The notes: a model not told the origin generated them from the letters alone. A stretch of 64,000 nucleotides of DNA from Sphingobium sp. EM0848 (GCF_013375555.1 NZ_JABXWB010000005.1:248001-312000), one strand, 5' to 3'. Shown: positions 44,685-53,094, counted from the stretch's first letter. Made by a program: numbers and translations.

Positions 44685-45479
44685 TCAGCGGTTCTGGAAG
44701 CGGGCTTCGCGCTTCTCCTTGAGCGCAGCGAGGGCTTCCTTCAGATCCTCGCTGGTCATGGCATATTGCTCCAGCGCCATGGCGAATTCGAAATGGTCGA
44801 GCGCGGCGCGCTGCATCGAATGGTTGAGCGCCCGCTTGGTATATTGGACGGCGAGCGGGGGAAGCGCGGCGACCTTGGCCGCCAGTTGCCGCGCCAGGGG
44901 CAAGACCTGTTCGGGATCGTCCACCAATTCGCTGATGGCGCCCAGCCGATGGGCTTCCTCCGCGCCGATCGGATCGCCCGTGAGCAGGTGGCGCTTGGAC
45001 TTGAGCATGCCGAAGGCGGCGGGCCAGACCAGCGTGCCGCCGTCCCCGGCGACCAGCCCGACCTTCACATGCGGGTCGCCGATCCGGACATTGCGCGAGG
45101 CGATGATGATGTCCGCCGACAGAGCGAGCGAGGTGCCGAGGCCATAGACATCGCCTTGCAGCGCGACGACCACGGGGACGGCGATTTCCGCCATGCCGTG
45201 GATGACGCGGCGGCCATTGTCATAGGCGTCCATGCGGGCGTCATAATCTTCGATCAGCCGATGGATTTCGTCGAAATTGCCGCCTGCGGAAAAGCAGCGC
45301 CCGGTCGAGGCGATGACGAGGGCACGCAGCTTGCCGGGGCGGCGGAGCCGTTCGACGACCGAGACGATTTCGCCGGTCATCACCTCGTCCATCGAATTGA
45401 GCACGTCCGGGCGGTTCAGCGTCAGCGTCGCGACCTCGCCTTCCTCGGCATAGATGATGGACGTGAAATCGCTTGCCAT
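44685..45479 (-). CDS. Enoyl-CoA hydratase/isomerase (crotonase family)
   Basis: A 264-residue crotonase, first gene of the four-gene operon. Motifs: LTLNRPDVLNSMD, STGRCFSAGGNFDE (oxyanion hole), VPVVVALQGDVYGLGTSLALSADIIIAS, and VGLVAGDGGTLVWPAAFG at the active-site loop. It is divergent from an SDR gene with the recurring motif in between. Confidence 0.92.
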   Translation of the reverse strand: MASDFTSIIYAEEGEVATLTLNRPDVLNSMDEVMTGEIVSVVERLRRPGKLRALVIASTGRCFSAGGNFDEIHRLIEDYDARMDAYDNGRRVIHGMAEIAVPVVVALQGDVYGLGTSLALSADIIIASRNVRIGDPHVKVGLVAGDGGTLVWPAAFGMLKSKRHLLTGDPIGAEEAHRLGAISELVDDPEQVLPLARQLAAKVAALPPLAVQYTKRALNHSMQRAALDHFEFAMALEQYAMTSEDLKEALAALKEKREARFQNR

Positions 45480-45507
45480 TTGGCCCCTCTCCGAATTTGA
45501 TTGCCTG

Positions 45508-45527
45508 TGTATGATAATGTTGCGAAC
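45508..45527 (-). promoter_or_regulatory. Recurring island motif, site c
   Basis: On the minus strand: GTTCGCAACATTATCATACA. It lies 28 bp upstream of the crotonase start (minus) and 49 bp upstream of the SDR start (plus). Confidence 0.5.
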
Positions 45528-45576
45528 TTATTTTGCAATCCGTATCGTCGTGGGAAACGGACCATGGAGAGACAAT

Positions 45577-46338
45577 ATGCGAAATCGCTTTGCCGGGCAG
45601 GTGGCTTTGGTGGTGGGTGGCACGTCCGGAATCGGCCTGGCGACGGCGCAGGCCTTTGCCGCCGAGGGCGCGAAGGTGATGATCGCGGGGCGGCGCGAGA
45701 CGGAGGGGCTGGAGGGTGTCGAGTCGATCCGCGCGACGGGCGGCGTGGCGGACTTTGTGCGGACCGATATCACCCAGGCCGAGTCGGTCGAGGCGATGGT
45801 GGTGAGGACCGTGGAGGCCTTTGGCGGGCTGCATGTCGCCTATAATAATGCGGGCATTACCGGGACGGTGAATCTGTTCGTCGAGGATGCGGCGCTTTCC
45901 ATGTTCGAGCAGGTGATGGCGATCAACGTCACGGGCACCTGGCTGGCGATGAAATATGAGGTGTCCGCGATATTGGCGTCCGGCGGCGGAGCCATCGTCA
46001 ATTGCGGGTCGGTGGCGGGCTTGCGCGGCAGTCCGGGGTGCAGCGCCTATTATGGCAGCAAGCATGCGGTGCTGGGCATGACCAAATGCGTGGCGCTGGA
46101 AAATGCGGCGCGGGGGATTCGCGTCAATGCGGTCTGTCCGGGGCTGGTGATGACCGATCTGGTCGAGTCGGGCTTCGCGCAGGCGCAGGACAAGCTCGCG
46201 ATGCTGACCGCGCGCATTCCCGCGCAGCGCACCGGACGGCCACATGAAGTGGCCGACGCGGTGCTGTGGCTGGCTTCTGATGAGGCGAGTTTCATCAACG
46301 GCGTAGCCTTGCCGGTCGACGGCGGCACGGCGGTCTGA
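45577..46338 (+). CDS. Short-chain dehydrogenase/reductase
   Basis: Classical SDR, 253 residues: GGTSGIGLATAQAF, YNNAGITG, NCGSVAGLRG with the catalytic Ser, YYGSKHAVLGM with Tyr and Lys, and the C-terminal FINGVALPVDGGTAV. ATG 45577 has GGAGAG upstream; a 41-residue in-frame extension was rejected. A tandem ABM-domain gene follows 14 bp later. Probably a 3-hydroxyacyl-CoA or cyclic-alcohol dehydrogenase. Confidence 0.93.
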   Translation: MRNRFAGQVALVVGGTSGIGLATAQAFAAEGAKVMIAGRRETEGLEGVESIRATGGVADFVRTDITQAESVEAMVVRTVEAFGGLHVAYNNAGITGTVNLFVEDAALSMFEQVMAINVTGTWLAMKYEVSAILASGGGAIVNCGSVAGLRGSPGCSAYYGSKHAVLGMTKCVALENAARGIRVNAVCPGLVMTDLVESGFAQAQDKLAMLTARIPAQRTGRPHEVADAVLWLASDEASFINGVALPVDGGTAV

Positions 46339-46352
46339 GCGGGAGGGGCAAT

Positions 46353-47093
46353 ATGGAGAAGATATACGGCTTCGTGTCGATCACGGTGCATGAGGGGCGG
46401 ACGGACGCTTTCGTTACGGCGGCGCGGGCCTGCCATGAGGCAATTTTGCCCGACATTACAGGGACGCATTATTATGAGTGGTATCTGAGCGCGGATGGAC
46501 AGCAGGCCTATGTGATCGAGGTCTATGACGATCCCCCCGCCATGGCGCTGCATGGAAAGATGCTGGATGGGCGCGTGTCGGGCGTGATGGAGCAGGCCGA
46601 TCTGCGGATCAGCTTTGCCGGCGATGTGCCAGATGCGGTGCGCGAGCGGATGCGGCTGAAGCTGGGCACGGTCGATTATGTGGGGCCTCGGGCCTTCGGG
46701 CGGATGAATGAGCCGGTGCCGCATCGCGTGCCGCCAGCGGGGGACGAGCGGGTCTGCGCGCTCGCCTGGTTCCGGCCGCATGCGGGCAAGGCGGAGGCGT
46801 TCCGGGAACTGGCGCGGCAATCCCATGAGCGTGCCTGCGAGCGTGATCCGGGGACTTTGGGTTATGAGTGGTTCTTCGATCCCGACGGCAATTGCGTGGC
46901 GCTGGACGTGTATCGCGATCCCGACGCAATGCTCGCGCATATGGGCAATTGTGGGCCGGTCATGGGGCAGATCTTGCAGGTCGCGGACAGCCGGACCATC
47001 GTGTTCGGGGCGCTGCCACCGCAGATTGAGGGGCGGCTGCGACCGGAGCTGGGGATCACGCGCTTTCCCCGGCGACTGCATGGGATTGGATAG
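46353..47093 (+). CDS. Tandem dimeric alpha/beta-barrel (ABM-like) protein
   Basis: A 246-residue protein with two similar halves. Each has the ferredoxin-like start (IYGFVSITVHEGRTDAFVTA and VCALAWFRPHAGKAEAFREL), a Y-E-W strand (HYYEWYLSADGQQAYVIEVYDD and LGYEWFFDPDGNCVALDVYRD) and a helix with H-x-G/N (ALHGKM, LAHMGN). This is the antibiotic-biosynthesis-monooxygenase fold, here as an internal duplication that could fold as a pseudo-dimer. Function unknown; cofactor-free monooxygenase or small-molecule binding is possible. Coupled to the upstream SDR gene. Confidence 0.8.
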   Translation: MEKIYGFVSITVHEGRTDAFVTAARACHEAILPDITGTHYYEWYLSADGQQAYVIEVYDDPPAMALHGKMLDGRVSGVMEQADLRISFAGDVPDAVRERMRLKLGTVDYVGPRAFGRMNEPVPHRVPPAGDERVCALAWFRPHAGKAEAFRELARQSHERACERDPGTLGYEWFFDPDGNCVALDVYRDPDAMLAHMGNCGPVMGQILQVADSRTIVFGALPPQIEGRLRPELGITRFPRRLHGIG

Positions 47094-47165
47094 CCGTTCG
47101 TTTCGAGCTAAGGGGAGAAACCGGCAAAACTGGATGTTTCTCGGTCCTTGCTCGAAACGAACGGC
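47093..47165. terminator. Long hairpin downstream of the ABM gene
   Basis: Outer 16-bp arms GCCGTTCGTTTCGAGC / GCTCGAAACGAACGGC with an inner stem GAGAAAC / GTTTCTC. It starts at the stop codon of the ABM gene and likely ends that transcript. Confidence 0.6.
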
Positions 47166-47204
47166 GGTGGCGCTCAAACTCTAGGCGCCACCAAAGGCAT
47201 TAGA

Positions 47205-47248
47205 GCATTTTCAAGTTGACCGTTGACGGTCAACGGCCCGGAAAATGC
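47205..47248. repeat. Nested palindrome
   Basis: Outer pair GCATTTTC / GAAAATGC around the perfect 9-2-9 dyad GTTGACCGTTGACGGTCAAC. It lies between convergent genes. The start TAGAGCAT is shared with the hairpin at 24751, which suggests a dispersed repeat family. Confidence 0.5.
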
Positions 47249-47257
47249 GACAGCAAT

Positions 47258-47298
47258 AAGCGAGAGCCTTTTCGCTCACGGCGAAAAGGCTCTCGCTT
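47258..47298. terminator. 18-bp hairpin containing the stop codon of the CitE-like gene
   Basis: Perfect arms AAGCGAGAGCCTTTTCGC / GCGAAAAGGCTCTCGCTT with a 5-base loop. The loop carries the TGA stop of the minus-strand gene, so the last codons form one arm. Likely terminator of the CitE-MaoC-ligase operon. Confidence 0.6.
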
Positions 47299-48169
47299 GG
47301 GCAAGGGTGCGTTCAGCCTGTTTGCGATGGGGAATGTCGACCATCTTGCCATCCAGCCCCACCGTGCCCGCGCCCGGATGGGCGGCGAAGGCTTGGAGGA
47401 CACGGCGGGCGTGGTCCACCTCCTCCGGGGAGGGCATGAAGCCTTCGTTGATCCCCGCGACCTGGGCCGGGTGGATGGCGATGCGGCCGGTGAAGCCTTC
47501 GGCACGGGCGGCGCGACAGGAGGCGCGCAGCCCCTCCTCGTTGCGAAAGTCGACGTAGAGGGTATCGATCGCCTGCACGCCCGAAGCATGGGCAGCCAGC
47601 AAACAGAGCGAGCGCGCCATTTTATAGGTGAAGGCCCATTCGCCGCTGGCATCGACATTGGTGCTGGCGCCGAGCGCGGCGGACAGGTCTTCGGCGCCCC
47701 AGGTGAGGCCCGCGAGCCGATCCAGACCGGCCGTGGCGAACTGGCCGAGGGTGAAGGGGGCGATGGCCGTTTCGGTGGCGACGGGAAGGATTTTCACCGA
47801 TCCGCGTTCCAGCCCGTGCACCGCCTCCAGCGCGTCGAGATAGTGGGACAGGCGGCGCACATCCCCCGGGTCATTGGTCTTGGGCTGCATGATGCCGTCG
47901 GGCGCGCCGGGCATGATCGCGGCGAGATCGTCCAGCGTCAGGCCAGTGTCGAACGGGTTGACCCGCACCCAATATTGCACCGTCCGCTGTCCTCGCGGCG
48001 TGGTACGCAGGAAGTCCGGAACCAGCCTGCGCGCGAGCGGCTTGTTTTCCGGGCTGACCGAATCCTCCAGATCGAGAATGACCGCATCGGCACCGCATGT
48101 CGGCGCCTTTGCCATCTTCTTTTCGCTGTCGCCGGGGATGAACAGCATCGAGCGAAGAGGCAGGCTCAT
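47276..48169 (-). CDS. HpcH/HpaI aldolase-family CoA-ester lyase (CitE-like)
   Basis: A 297-residue TIM-barrel lyase related to CitE, malyl-CoA and citramalyl-CoA lyases. Motifs: RSMLFIPGDSEKKMAKA, metal-binding VILDLEDSVSPENK, GLTWGAEDLSAALGA with the second acidic ligand, and GRIAIHPAQVAGINEGFMPS. Likely cleaves a beta-hydroxyacyl-CoA into acetyl-CoA or propionyl-CoA and an oxo-acid. It overlaps the MaoC gene by 4 bp. MaoC hydratase followed by CitE-type lyase is the logic of methylaspartate, itaconate and related routes. Confidence 0.93.
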   Translation of the reverse strand: MSLPLRSMLFIPGDSEKKMAKAPTCGADAVILDLEDSVSPENKPLARRLVPDFLRTTPRGQRTVQYWVRVNPFDTGLTLDDLAAIMPGAPDGIMQPKTNDPGDVRRLSHYLDALEAVHGLERGSVKILPVATETAIAPFTLGQFATAGLDRLAGLTWGAEDLSAALGASTNVDASGEWAFTYKMARSLCLLAAHASGVQAIDTLYVDFRNEEGLRASCRAARAEGFTGRIAIHPAQVAGINEGFMPSPEEVDHARRVLQAFAAHPGAGTVGLDGKMVDIPHRKQAERTLAQARAFSP

Positions 48170-48618
48170 GCGGGCCTCCGCCTTTGCAGGCCGGAGCGTT
48201 TGCAGGAAGCCACAAGGTCGCCATGCTGGTTGAAGGCCTGATGCAGGAAGGTGACGATCCCGGCTTCGGGGCGCGACTTGGACTCGCGCAGGTCGATGAC
48301 TTCCGTGACCACATTGATCGTGTCGCCGTGGAACAGGGGCTTGGGGAAGCGCACCTCGTCCCAGCCAAGATTGGCGACGGCGGTGCCCAGCGTCGTGTCG
48401 CCCACCGAAATGCCGACCATCAGGCCCAGGGTGAAGGCCGAATTGACGATGCGGGCGCCGAATTCGGTGCCTTTCATATATTCCTCGTCCAGATGCAGCA
48501 GCGCGGGATTGTGCGTCATCGCGGTGAAGAGGACATTGTCCGTTTCCGTCACCGTGCGGCGGATGGGATGATCGAACCGCTGCCCCACCACCATGTCGTC
48601 GAACCAGATTCCTGCCAT
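48166..48618 (-). CDS. MaoC-family (R)-specific enoyl-CoA hydratase
   Basis: A 150-residue hot-dog-fold hydratase. DMVVGQRFDHPIRRTVTETDNVLFTAMTHNPALLHLDEEY carries the substrate loop with the conserved N-P and His, and GARIVNSAFTLGLMVGISVGDT forms the central helix; the size matches mesaconyl-CoA/itaconyl-CoA hydratase-type proteins. AAGGAGG precedes ATG 48618. It lies between the ligase gene (1-bp gap) and the CitE-like gene (4-bp overlap), so the product of hydration probably goes to the lyase. Confidence 0.92.
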   Translation of the reverse strand: MAGIWFDDMVVGQRFDHPIRRTVTETDNVLFTAMTHNPALLHLDEEYMKGTEFGARIVNSAFTLGLMVGISVGDTTLGTAVANLGWDEVRFPKPLFHGDTINVVTEVIDLRESKSRPEAGIVTFLHQAFNQHGDLVASCKRSGLQRRRPA

Positions 48619-48619
48619 G

Positions 48620-50152
48620 TCATCCTCCTTTTTTGCCGTGGCGCGCCAGCCATTCATCCTTGAGGTGGCGCGCATAGATTTTCCCGGTGTCGTGGCGCGG
48701 CAGGTGGGCACGATATTCCCAACTGCGTGGGCATTTGATCGAAGCCAGCCCGGCGCGGCACCATGCGCGGAGGTCGTCCGTCAGCGCGCCGGTGTCGGCG
48801 GCTGGGTCCAAAGGCTGGATAACGGCGTGCAGCACCTCCCCCATATCCTCGTCCGGCACGGCGAAGACGCTGGCGTCCGCCACGGCGGGATGGGAGATCA
48901 GGCGGTTTTCCGCCTCCTGCGGGAAAATATTGACCCCGCCGGAGATCGCCATGCTGGCGCGCCGGTCGGTGAGATAAAGATAGCCCTCTGCATCGACATA
49001 GCCGATGTCGCCCAGCGTGCTGCGCCCGTCCGCATCATGGGCGTCCGCCGTGCGGTCCGGGTCCTGATGATAGGCGAAACCGGGGCCCCCGGAGAACCAG
49101 ACTGTGCCGACCTGTCCCGTCGGGACTTCGCAGCCTTCATCGTCCAGGATATGCACCGCGCCCAGAAAGGGGCGGCCGACCGATCCGGGATGGGCCAGCC
49201 ATTCCGTCGAGCTGATCATGGTGAGGCCGTTGCCCTCCGTCCCGCCATAGCTTTCCTCCAGGATCGGACCGAACCAGTCGAGCGCGGCGCGCTTGACGTC
49301 CGGAGCGATGGGGGCCGCGCCGTGGATGATGGTACGGATCGAGGAGAGGTCATAGCGCGCCTTCACCTCCGCGGGCAGTTTCAGCAGGCGCACCAGCATC
49401 GTTGGCACCCAATGGGCATGGGTGACGCCGTGGCGCGCGACAAGATCCAGCGCCTGCTCCGCGTCGAACGCCTCCATCACGATCAGCGTCGCGCCGATCT
49501 GCTGCATTGCCATGGCAAAGCGCATCGGGCCGCTATGATAGAGCGGACAGGGCATCAGATAGACCGTGTCCTCCCCCCAGCCATAGCGGTCCGCATAGAG
49601 GGCGAACATCTTCGACAGCCCGTCTATGCCGCTGTCGGGCAAATGTTGCTTGATGCCCTTGGGCCGGCCGGTGGAGCCGGAGCTGTAGAGCATGTCCGAT
49701 CCGCGGCTTTCATCGGCGATGGGGGTCGCGGGGAAGTCCGCCGCATAGCTGCCGTCGCTGACATCGATGAAGGCAAGGTCGGGGAAGCGGGGTTTCAGCC
49801 GGTCGACCAGCGCTGCCTGCCGGGCGCTGTAAAAGACCAGCCGCGCACCGCAATTGCCGATGATGAAGGCGATCTCATCCTCATGGAAACGCCAACTGAT
49901 CGCGGTGTAATAGAGGCCCGCATTATGCCCGGCCCAGACCAGTTCATGAAAGACCGGCAGATTTTCCACCAGCATCGCGAAATGATCGCCGCGCTTGAGT
50001 CCTCTCGCCCGGAGCAGATGGGCGCAGCGATTGGCGCGCGCATCCAGCTCGCCATAGCGAATCGTCACATCCAGTGAGGGGTAGAGGATCGCTGGCCGAT
50101 CGGGGTCGGATTTCGCCCATTTGCGGGGATGCTGGTCGGGATGGCTGTGCAT
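48620..50152 (-). CDS. AMP-forming acyl-CoA ligase
   Basis: ANL ligase of about 510 residues: LYSSGSTGRPKGIKQHL (AMP/phosphate loop), SYGGTEGNGLT, DGRSTLGDIGYVDAEGYLYLTDRRASMAISGGVNIFP and C-terminal Lys in HDTGKIYARHLKDEW. It is similar in order and length to the ligase at 43.2 kb, including the AHWVPTMLVRLLKL region, so the pair are paralogues. ATG 50152 is preferred by homology with that relative (HPRDHSHDSRPAII aligned with HPRKWAKSDPDRPAIL); ATG 50179 is in frame. First gene of the ligase-MaoC-CitE operon. Confidence 0.94.
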   Translation of the reverse strand: MHSHPDQHPRKWAKSDPDRPAILYPSLDVTIRYGELDARANRCAHLLRARGLKRGDHFAMLVENLPVFHELVWAGHNAGLYYTAISWRFHEDEIAFIIGNCGARLVFYSARQAALVDRLKPRFPDLAFIDVSDGSYAADFPATPIADESRGSDMLYSSGSTGRPKGIKQHLPDSGIDGLSKMFALYADRYGWGEDTVYLMPCPLYHSGPMRFAMAMQQIGATLIVMEAFDAEQALDLVARHGVTHAHWVPTMLVRLLKLPAEVKARYDLSSIRTIIHGAAPIAPDVKRAALDWFGPILEESYGGTEGNGLTMISSTEWLAHPGSVGRPFLGAVHILDDEGCEVPTGQVGTVWFSGGPGFAYHQDPDRTADAHDADGRSTLGDIGYVDAEGYLYLTDRRASMAISGGVNIFPQEAENRLISHPAVADASVFAVPDEDMGEVLHAVIQPLDPAADTGALTDDLRAWCRAGLASIKCPRSWEYRAHLPRHDTGKIYARHLKDEWLARHGKKGG

Positions 50153-50189
50153 GGTTTTACCGTTGAACTCTTCTAGCATGATGCGTATA

Positions 50190-50209
50190 GTTCGCTAGTG
50201 CATAATGCA
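50190..50209 (+). promoter_or_regulatory. Recurring island motif, site d
   Basis: GTTCGCTAGTGCATAATGCA, with the dyad GCAT-A-ATGC. It is 28 bp upstream of the Rieske ferredoxin start and 37 bp upstream of the ligase start. Confidence 0.5.
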
Positions 50210-50237
50210 GAATAGTATCTTTGGAGAGGCGTTGCAA

Positions 50238-50549
50238 ATGGGTTTGGTGAAGGCGTGCCAGCTGTCCGATCTGGAGGATGGGGAAATCTTCAAGGCGCAG
50301 GTTGCGGACCATCCGGCGCTGGCGCTTTACATGATCGGTGATGAAGTGTTCGCCACGTCCGATATCTGCACCCATGGCGAGGCAAGCCTGTCCGAAGACG
50401 GCTATATCGAGAACGGGCAGGTCATCTGTTCCTGGCATGACGGCGCTTTCAACATCAAGACCGGTGAGCCGTGCCGCCTGCCCTGCATGGATCCGCTCAA
50501 GACTTTCCCGATTCGGATCGAAGGGGATGAGGTCTTTGTGGATTTATGA
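50238..50549 (+). CDS. Rieske-type [2Fe-2S] ferredoxin
   Basis: A 103-residue soluble ferredoxin. The cluster ligands are C-x-H in SDICTHGEASLS and C-x2-H in VICSWHDGAFN; the length equals that of the ferredoxins of aromatic-ring dioxygenases (BphF/NdoA type). ATG 50238 has GGAGAGG upstream; an earlier in-frame ATG (50205) lies inside the operator region. No Rieske oxygenase subunit is present in the window. Possible partners are the reductase at 16.9 kb and the P450 at 61.5 kb, which would be an unusual pairing. Confidence 0.93.
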   Translation: MGLVKACQLSDLEDGEIFKAQVADHPALALYMIGDEVFATSDICTHGEASLSEDGYIENGQVICSWHDGAFNIKTGEPCRLPCMDPLKTFPIRIEGDEVFVDL

Positions 50550-50554
50550 GATTT

Positions 50555-50580
50555 CGTGTTCCTGCGAGGGCAGGAACACG
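50555..50580. terminator. 11-bp hairpin after the Rieske ferredoxin gene
   Basis: CGTGTTCCTGC / GCAGGAACACG with a GAGG loop, followed by a short T-containing stretch. It lies between convergent genes. Confidence 0.6.
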
Positions 50581-50593
50581 TTAGAGATTTGGC

Positions 50594-51376
50594 TTAGCGC
50601 TGGCGTTCCATGAAGGCTGTGACCCGCTCCGCATAATCGGGATGGGCAACCACCGCGCCGATGTCGATGGTTTCCTGCGCCAGATGATCGACCACCGAAA
50701 TGCGATGGGCAATGTTCATGGCACGCTTGGTACGGCCGAGTGCCTCCTGTGGCAGTTGTGCGATACGGGCGAGTAGCTTTTCAGTATGGATATCCAGTTC
50801 TTCATCGGAAACGACCCAGTTGATGAGGCCGAAATCCAGCGCCTCGCCTGGCCCGAAAATATCCCCCAGATAGGCAATCTGCTTGGCGCGCTTCGGGCCG
50901 ATATTGCGCACCAGATTATAGCTGAGTGCTGAGTCCGGGATGACACCCACCCGTATCTGGGCGGCAAGGAACCGACTCTTGTCCGAGGCGATGGCGAGGT
51001 CCGCCGCCGCCACCATGGCAAGCCCCCCGCCCGCCGCCATGCCCCGGATGCGCGTCACCACCGGCTGGGGAATGCGCTCGATCATGGTAAAAAGCTGGTT
51101 GCCCTTGTCGCCGCTGGTCATCCAGTGATTGGCGCGTTCCAGATCAGTCATGCCCAGCGTGGTCGAAAATTCCTTGACGTCGCCACCCGCGCAGAAATTG
51201 TCGCCCGCGCCGGTGATCAGCACCACGCGCACGTCGCGGTTGAATTCGATGGCGCGCAGATGGTCGCCCAAAGTCTCCCACATGCCGTTCTTCATCGCGT
51301 TCATGGCATGCGGCCGGTTGATCGTCGCGCGGGCGATGGGACCGTCGATGACGAAGCTCAGTTCGGGGTCGCTCAT
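50594..51376 (-). CDS. Enoyl-CoA hydratase/isomerase (crotonase family)
   Basis: A 260-residue crotonase: ATINRPHAMNAMK, oxyanion segment GDNFCAGGDVKEF, PVVTRIRGMAAGGGLAMVAAADLAIAS, and IRVGVIPDSALSYNLVRNIG at the active site (Asp rather than Glu). The N-terminal half resembles the 42.4-kb crotonase (both SEPEL/SDPEL start, DVRV, VKAF/VKEF), suggesting duplication. It overlaps the upstream APH gene by 4 bp and ends a five-gene minus-strand operon. Confidence 0.92.
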   Translation of the reverse strand: MSDPELSFVIDGPIARATINRPHAMNAMKNGMWETLGDHLRAIEFNRDVRVVLITGAGDNFCAGGDVKEFSTTLGMTDLERANHWMTSGDKGNQLFTMIERIPQPVVTRIRGMAAGGGLAMVAAADLAIASDKSRFLAAQIRVGVIPDSALSYNLVRNIGPKRAKQIAYLGDIFGPGEALDFGLINWVVSDEELDIHTEKLLARIAQLPQEALGRTKRAMNIAHRISVVDHLAQETIDIGAVVAHPDYAERVTAFMERQR

Positions 51377-52608
51377 GCTTGCATCTCCGTTTTCGCAATC
51401 ATTGGGGCGAGATCATTGGCGAGGTCGCGCAACTGCTTGGGGAAAGTGTTGCAGCCGATGGAGGCGATGCGCAGGTCGCGGTCCACGCCGCTGTCATAGC
51501 TGTGCCGCGCAAAGCCGGTCAGCACCGAGAGCAACAGTGTGCGCCAGACGGTGAAGAAGGCCATGCGCACCTCGCTGACCGGGGGGCCACCCGCGTCGCG
51601 ATAGGCGGCCATGAATTCCTCCCATGGCAGCACGCGGGAGACGAGGAAGCGGCAATAGGCCAGATCCTCCGCGGGGTCGCCGGCATGGGTGAACTCCCAG
51701 TCGAGCAGGCCGGTGAGCCGGTCCCCCTCCCCCAGCGTGTTGTGCAAGCCCGCATCGCCATGGACGAGGCGGCGTTCATGGCCGATCCGGGGCAGCTGCT
51801 CATGGAGCCAGGCGAAGGCCGCGTCGATCAGCGGTACGGGCGCCATGCCGTTGCGATAACGGCGCTCATAGCTTTCGACATGGGCGCGAACCGGATGCTC
51901 CGCGCGGCCGTAGAGCAGGCTATCGGCAAGGTCCAGCGCGTCAATGTCGAGGCTGTGGAGCTTCGCCAGTTCGGCGGCGAAGTCGCGACAAAAGGCGGGC
52001 GTCGCGTCGGTCGAGAAGAGGGTGCCCATCGAGGAACCGGCGAGCCGTTCAAAGACGATGAAGCGGCCGCCAATGGCTTGCGGGCTATCCTCCAGCCAGA
52101 GCGGTTCGGGGACCCGCAGGCCCTTGCCATGGACCGCCTTGATCACCGGAAATTCCTCGGTGACGGAGGTGCCGGTTACAGCGGCGGCGAAGTCGCGGCG
52201 GATGACCAGTTGGCGGCCATCCGCGCTATCCAGCAGGATCGTACCCTTGGACCGGCCGCCGGGAACCGTCGTCACCCTGTCGATCCGAATCGACGGGTCC
52301 TTGTCCGCGAACCAGCAGGTGAAGGTTTCGGCGGGGATTTCCAGTTCGGCGCCCGATCCGGCGGAGGTGACGGGCGCAGCGAGGATGGCGGCGATCTTCG
52401 CCTCATGGGCATTGCGCCAGTCGGCTTCGGCGGCGACGCCGGGGGTTGGGCCTGCGATTTCCTCCGCCTCCACCGCGAGGCGGGCGAGCATCATTTCAAT
52501 GAGGTCGCAGCGCAGGCTGGGATTGCCTTGGGGAAGCTGCGGCTTCAGGTCGGCGCGGACGGCGGCGAGGATACTGCGCAGCTTCTCACCCAACAGAGGA
52601 TCGTTCAC
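51373..52608 (-). CDS. APH-fold phosphotransferase
   Basis: A 411-residue kinase-like protein. An N-terminal helical part of about 100 residues is followed by the nucleotide-binding lobe (TVPGGRSKGTILLDS, VIRRDFAA) and a complete catalytic site: VHGDAGLHNTL and LLDWEFTHAGDPAEDLAYCRF. The GTG start at 52608 overlaps the stop of the upstream gene and has GGGGAGG; the longer frame was discarded. Same family as the 38.7-kb protein, likely phosphorylating a hydroxyacyl-CoA or similar. Confidence 0.9.
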   Translation of the reverse strand: MNDPLLGEKLRSILAAVRADLKPQLPQGNPSLRCDLIEMMLARLAVEAEEIAGPTPGVAAEADWRNAHEAKIAAILAAPVTSAGSGAELEIPAETFTCWFADKDPSIRIDRVTTVPGGRSKGTILLDSADGRQLVIRRDFAAAVTGTSVTEEFPVIKAVHGKGLRVPEPLWLEDSPQAIGGRFIVFERLAGSSMGTLFSTDATPAFCRDFAAELAKLHSLDIDALDLADSLLYGRAEHPVRAHVESYERRYRNGMAPVPLIDAAFAWLHEQLPRIGHERRLVHGDAGLHNTLGEGDRLTGLLDWEFTHAGDPAEDLAYCRFLVSRVLPWEEFMAAYRDAGGPPVSEVRMAFFTVWRTLLLSVLTGFARHSYDSGVDRDLRIASIGCNTFPKQLRDLANDLAPMIAKTEMQA

Positions 52609-53078
52609 ACCGGCCTCCCCACATAGGTCGGGAAGAAGAAGCCGCTTTCCCTGTCGGCATGTTTGAGCAGCCAGGCATGGAGATCGGCATGGACGGCGGC
52701 CGCGGCGGCATCGCCCTTTCGGGCATGGCAATGGTGCAGCAACGCGTCGACGGCTTCGCGGCCCTTATGGTTGAGCAGCTGAAGCGCGTCTACGCGGGCA
52801 TAGCCGTCGAGCAGGGCGGGCGCTTCGCTCAGGAAAGCGGCGAGCGCCGGCTCGTCATAGGATAGTCGATCGCGGGCGGAAGCGAGCAGCGCGACCAGTT
52901 CACGACTGTCCTCATGCAGCATCGGCCCTTCGACCGGCACGCGCGCCTGGAGGTGATTCAGGATCACGTCGACGCTGCGCAGTGCGCTTTGCGCCCATTG
53001 GTCGTCGATCTTCGGCGCGACATGCTCCTGAAGGGCGAGTTGCACCGCCGCGAGCATCTGCTGGGTTGTCGGCATCAT
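52605..53078 (-). CDS. Hypothetical helical protein linked to APH genes
   Basis: A 157-residue, mostly helical protein (TTQQMLAAVQLALQEHV ... ALRSVDVILNHLQARV). I recognise no firm family, but the first half resembles the N-terminal helical extension fused to some APH-type proteins in fatty-acid clusters, so it could be a split-off regulatory part. It overlaps the downstream APH gene by 4 bp and lies between two APH genes. ATG 53078 follows GGGAGAG. Confidence 0.75.
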   Translation of the reverse strand: MMPTTQQMLAAVQLALQEHVAPKIDDQWAQSALRSVDVILNHLQARVPVEGPMLHEDSRELVALLASARDRLSYDEPALAAFLSEAPALLDGYARVDALQLLNHKGREAVDALLHHCHARKGDAAAAAVHADLHAWLLKHADRESGFFFPTYVGRPV

Positions 53079-53094
53079 GGCGTCCGCTCTCCCT

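Noticed and set aside
48593..50077. 494-codon plus-strand ORF
   Set aside because: Mirror of the acyl-CoA ligase gene at 48.6-50.2 kb; its composition is that of an antisense frame.
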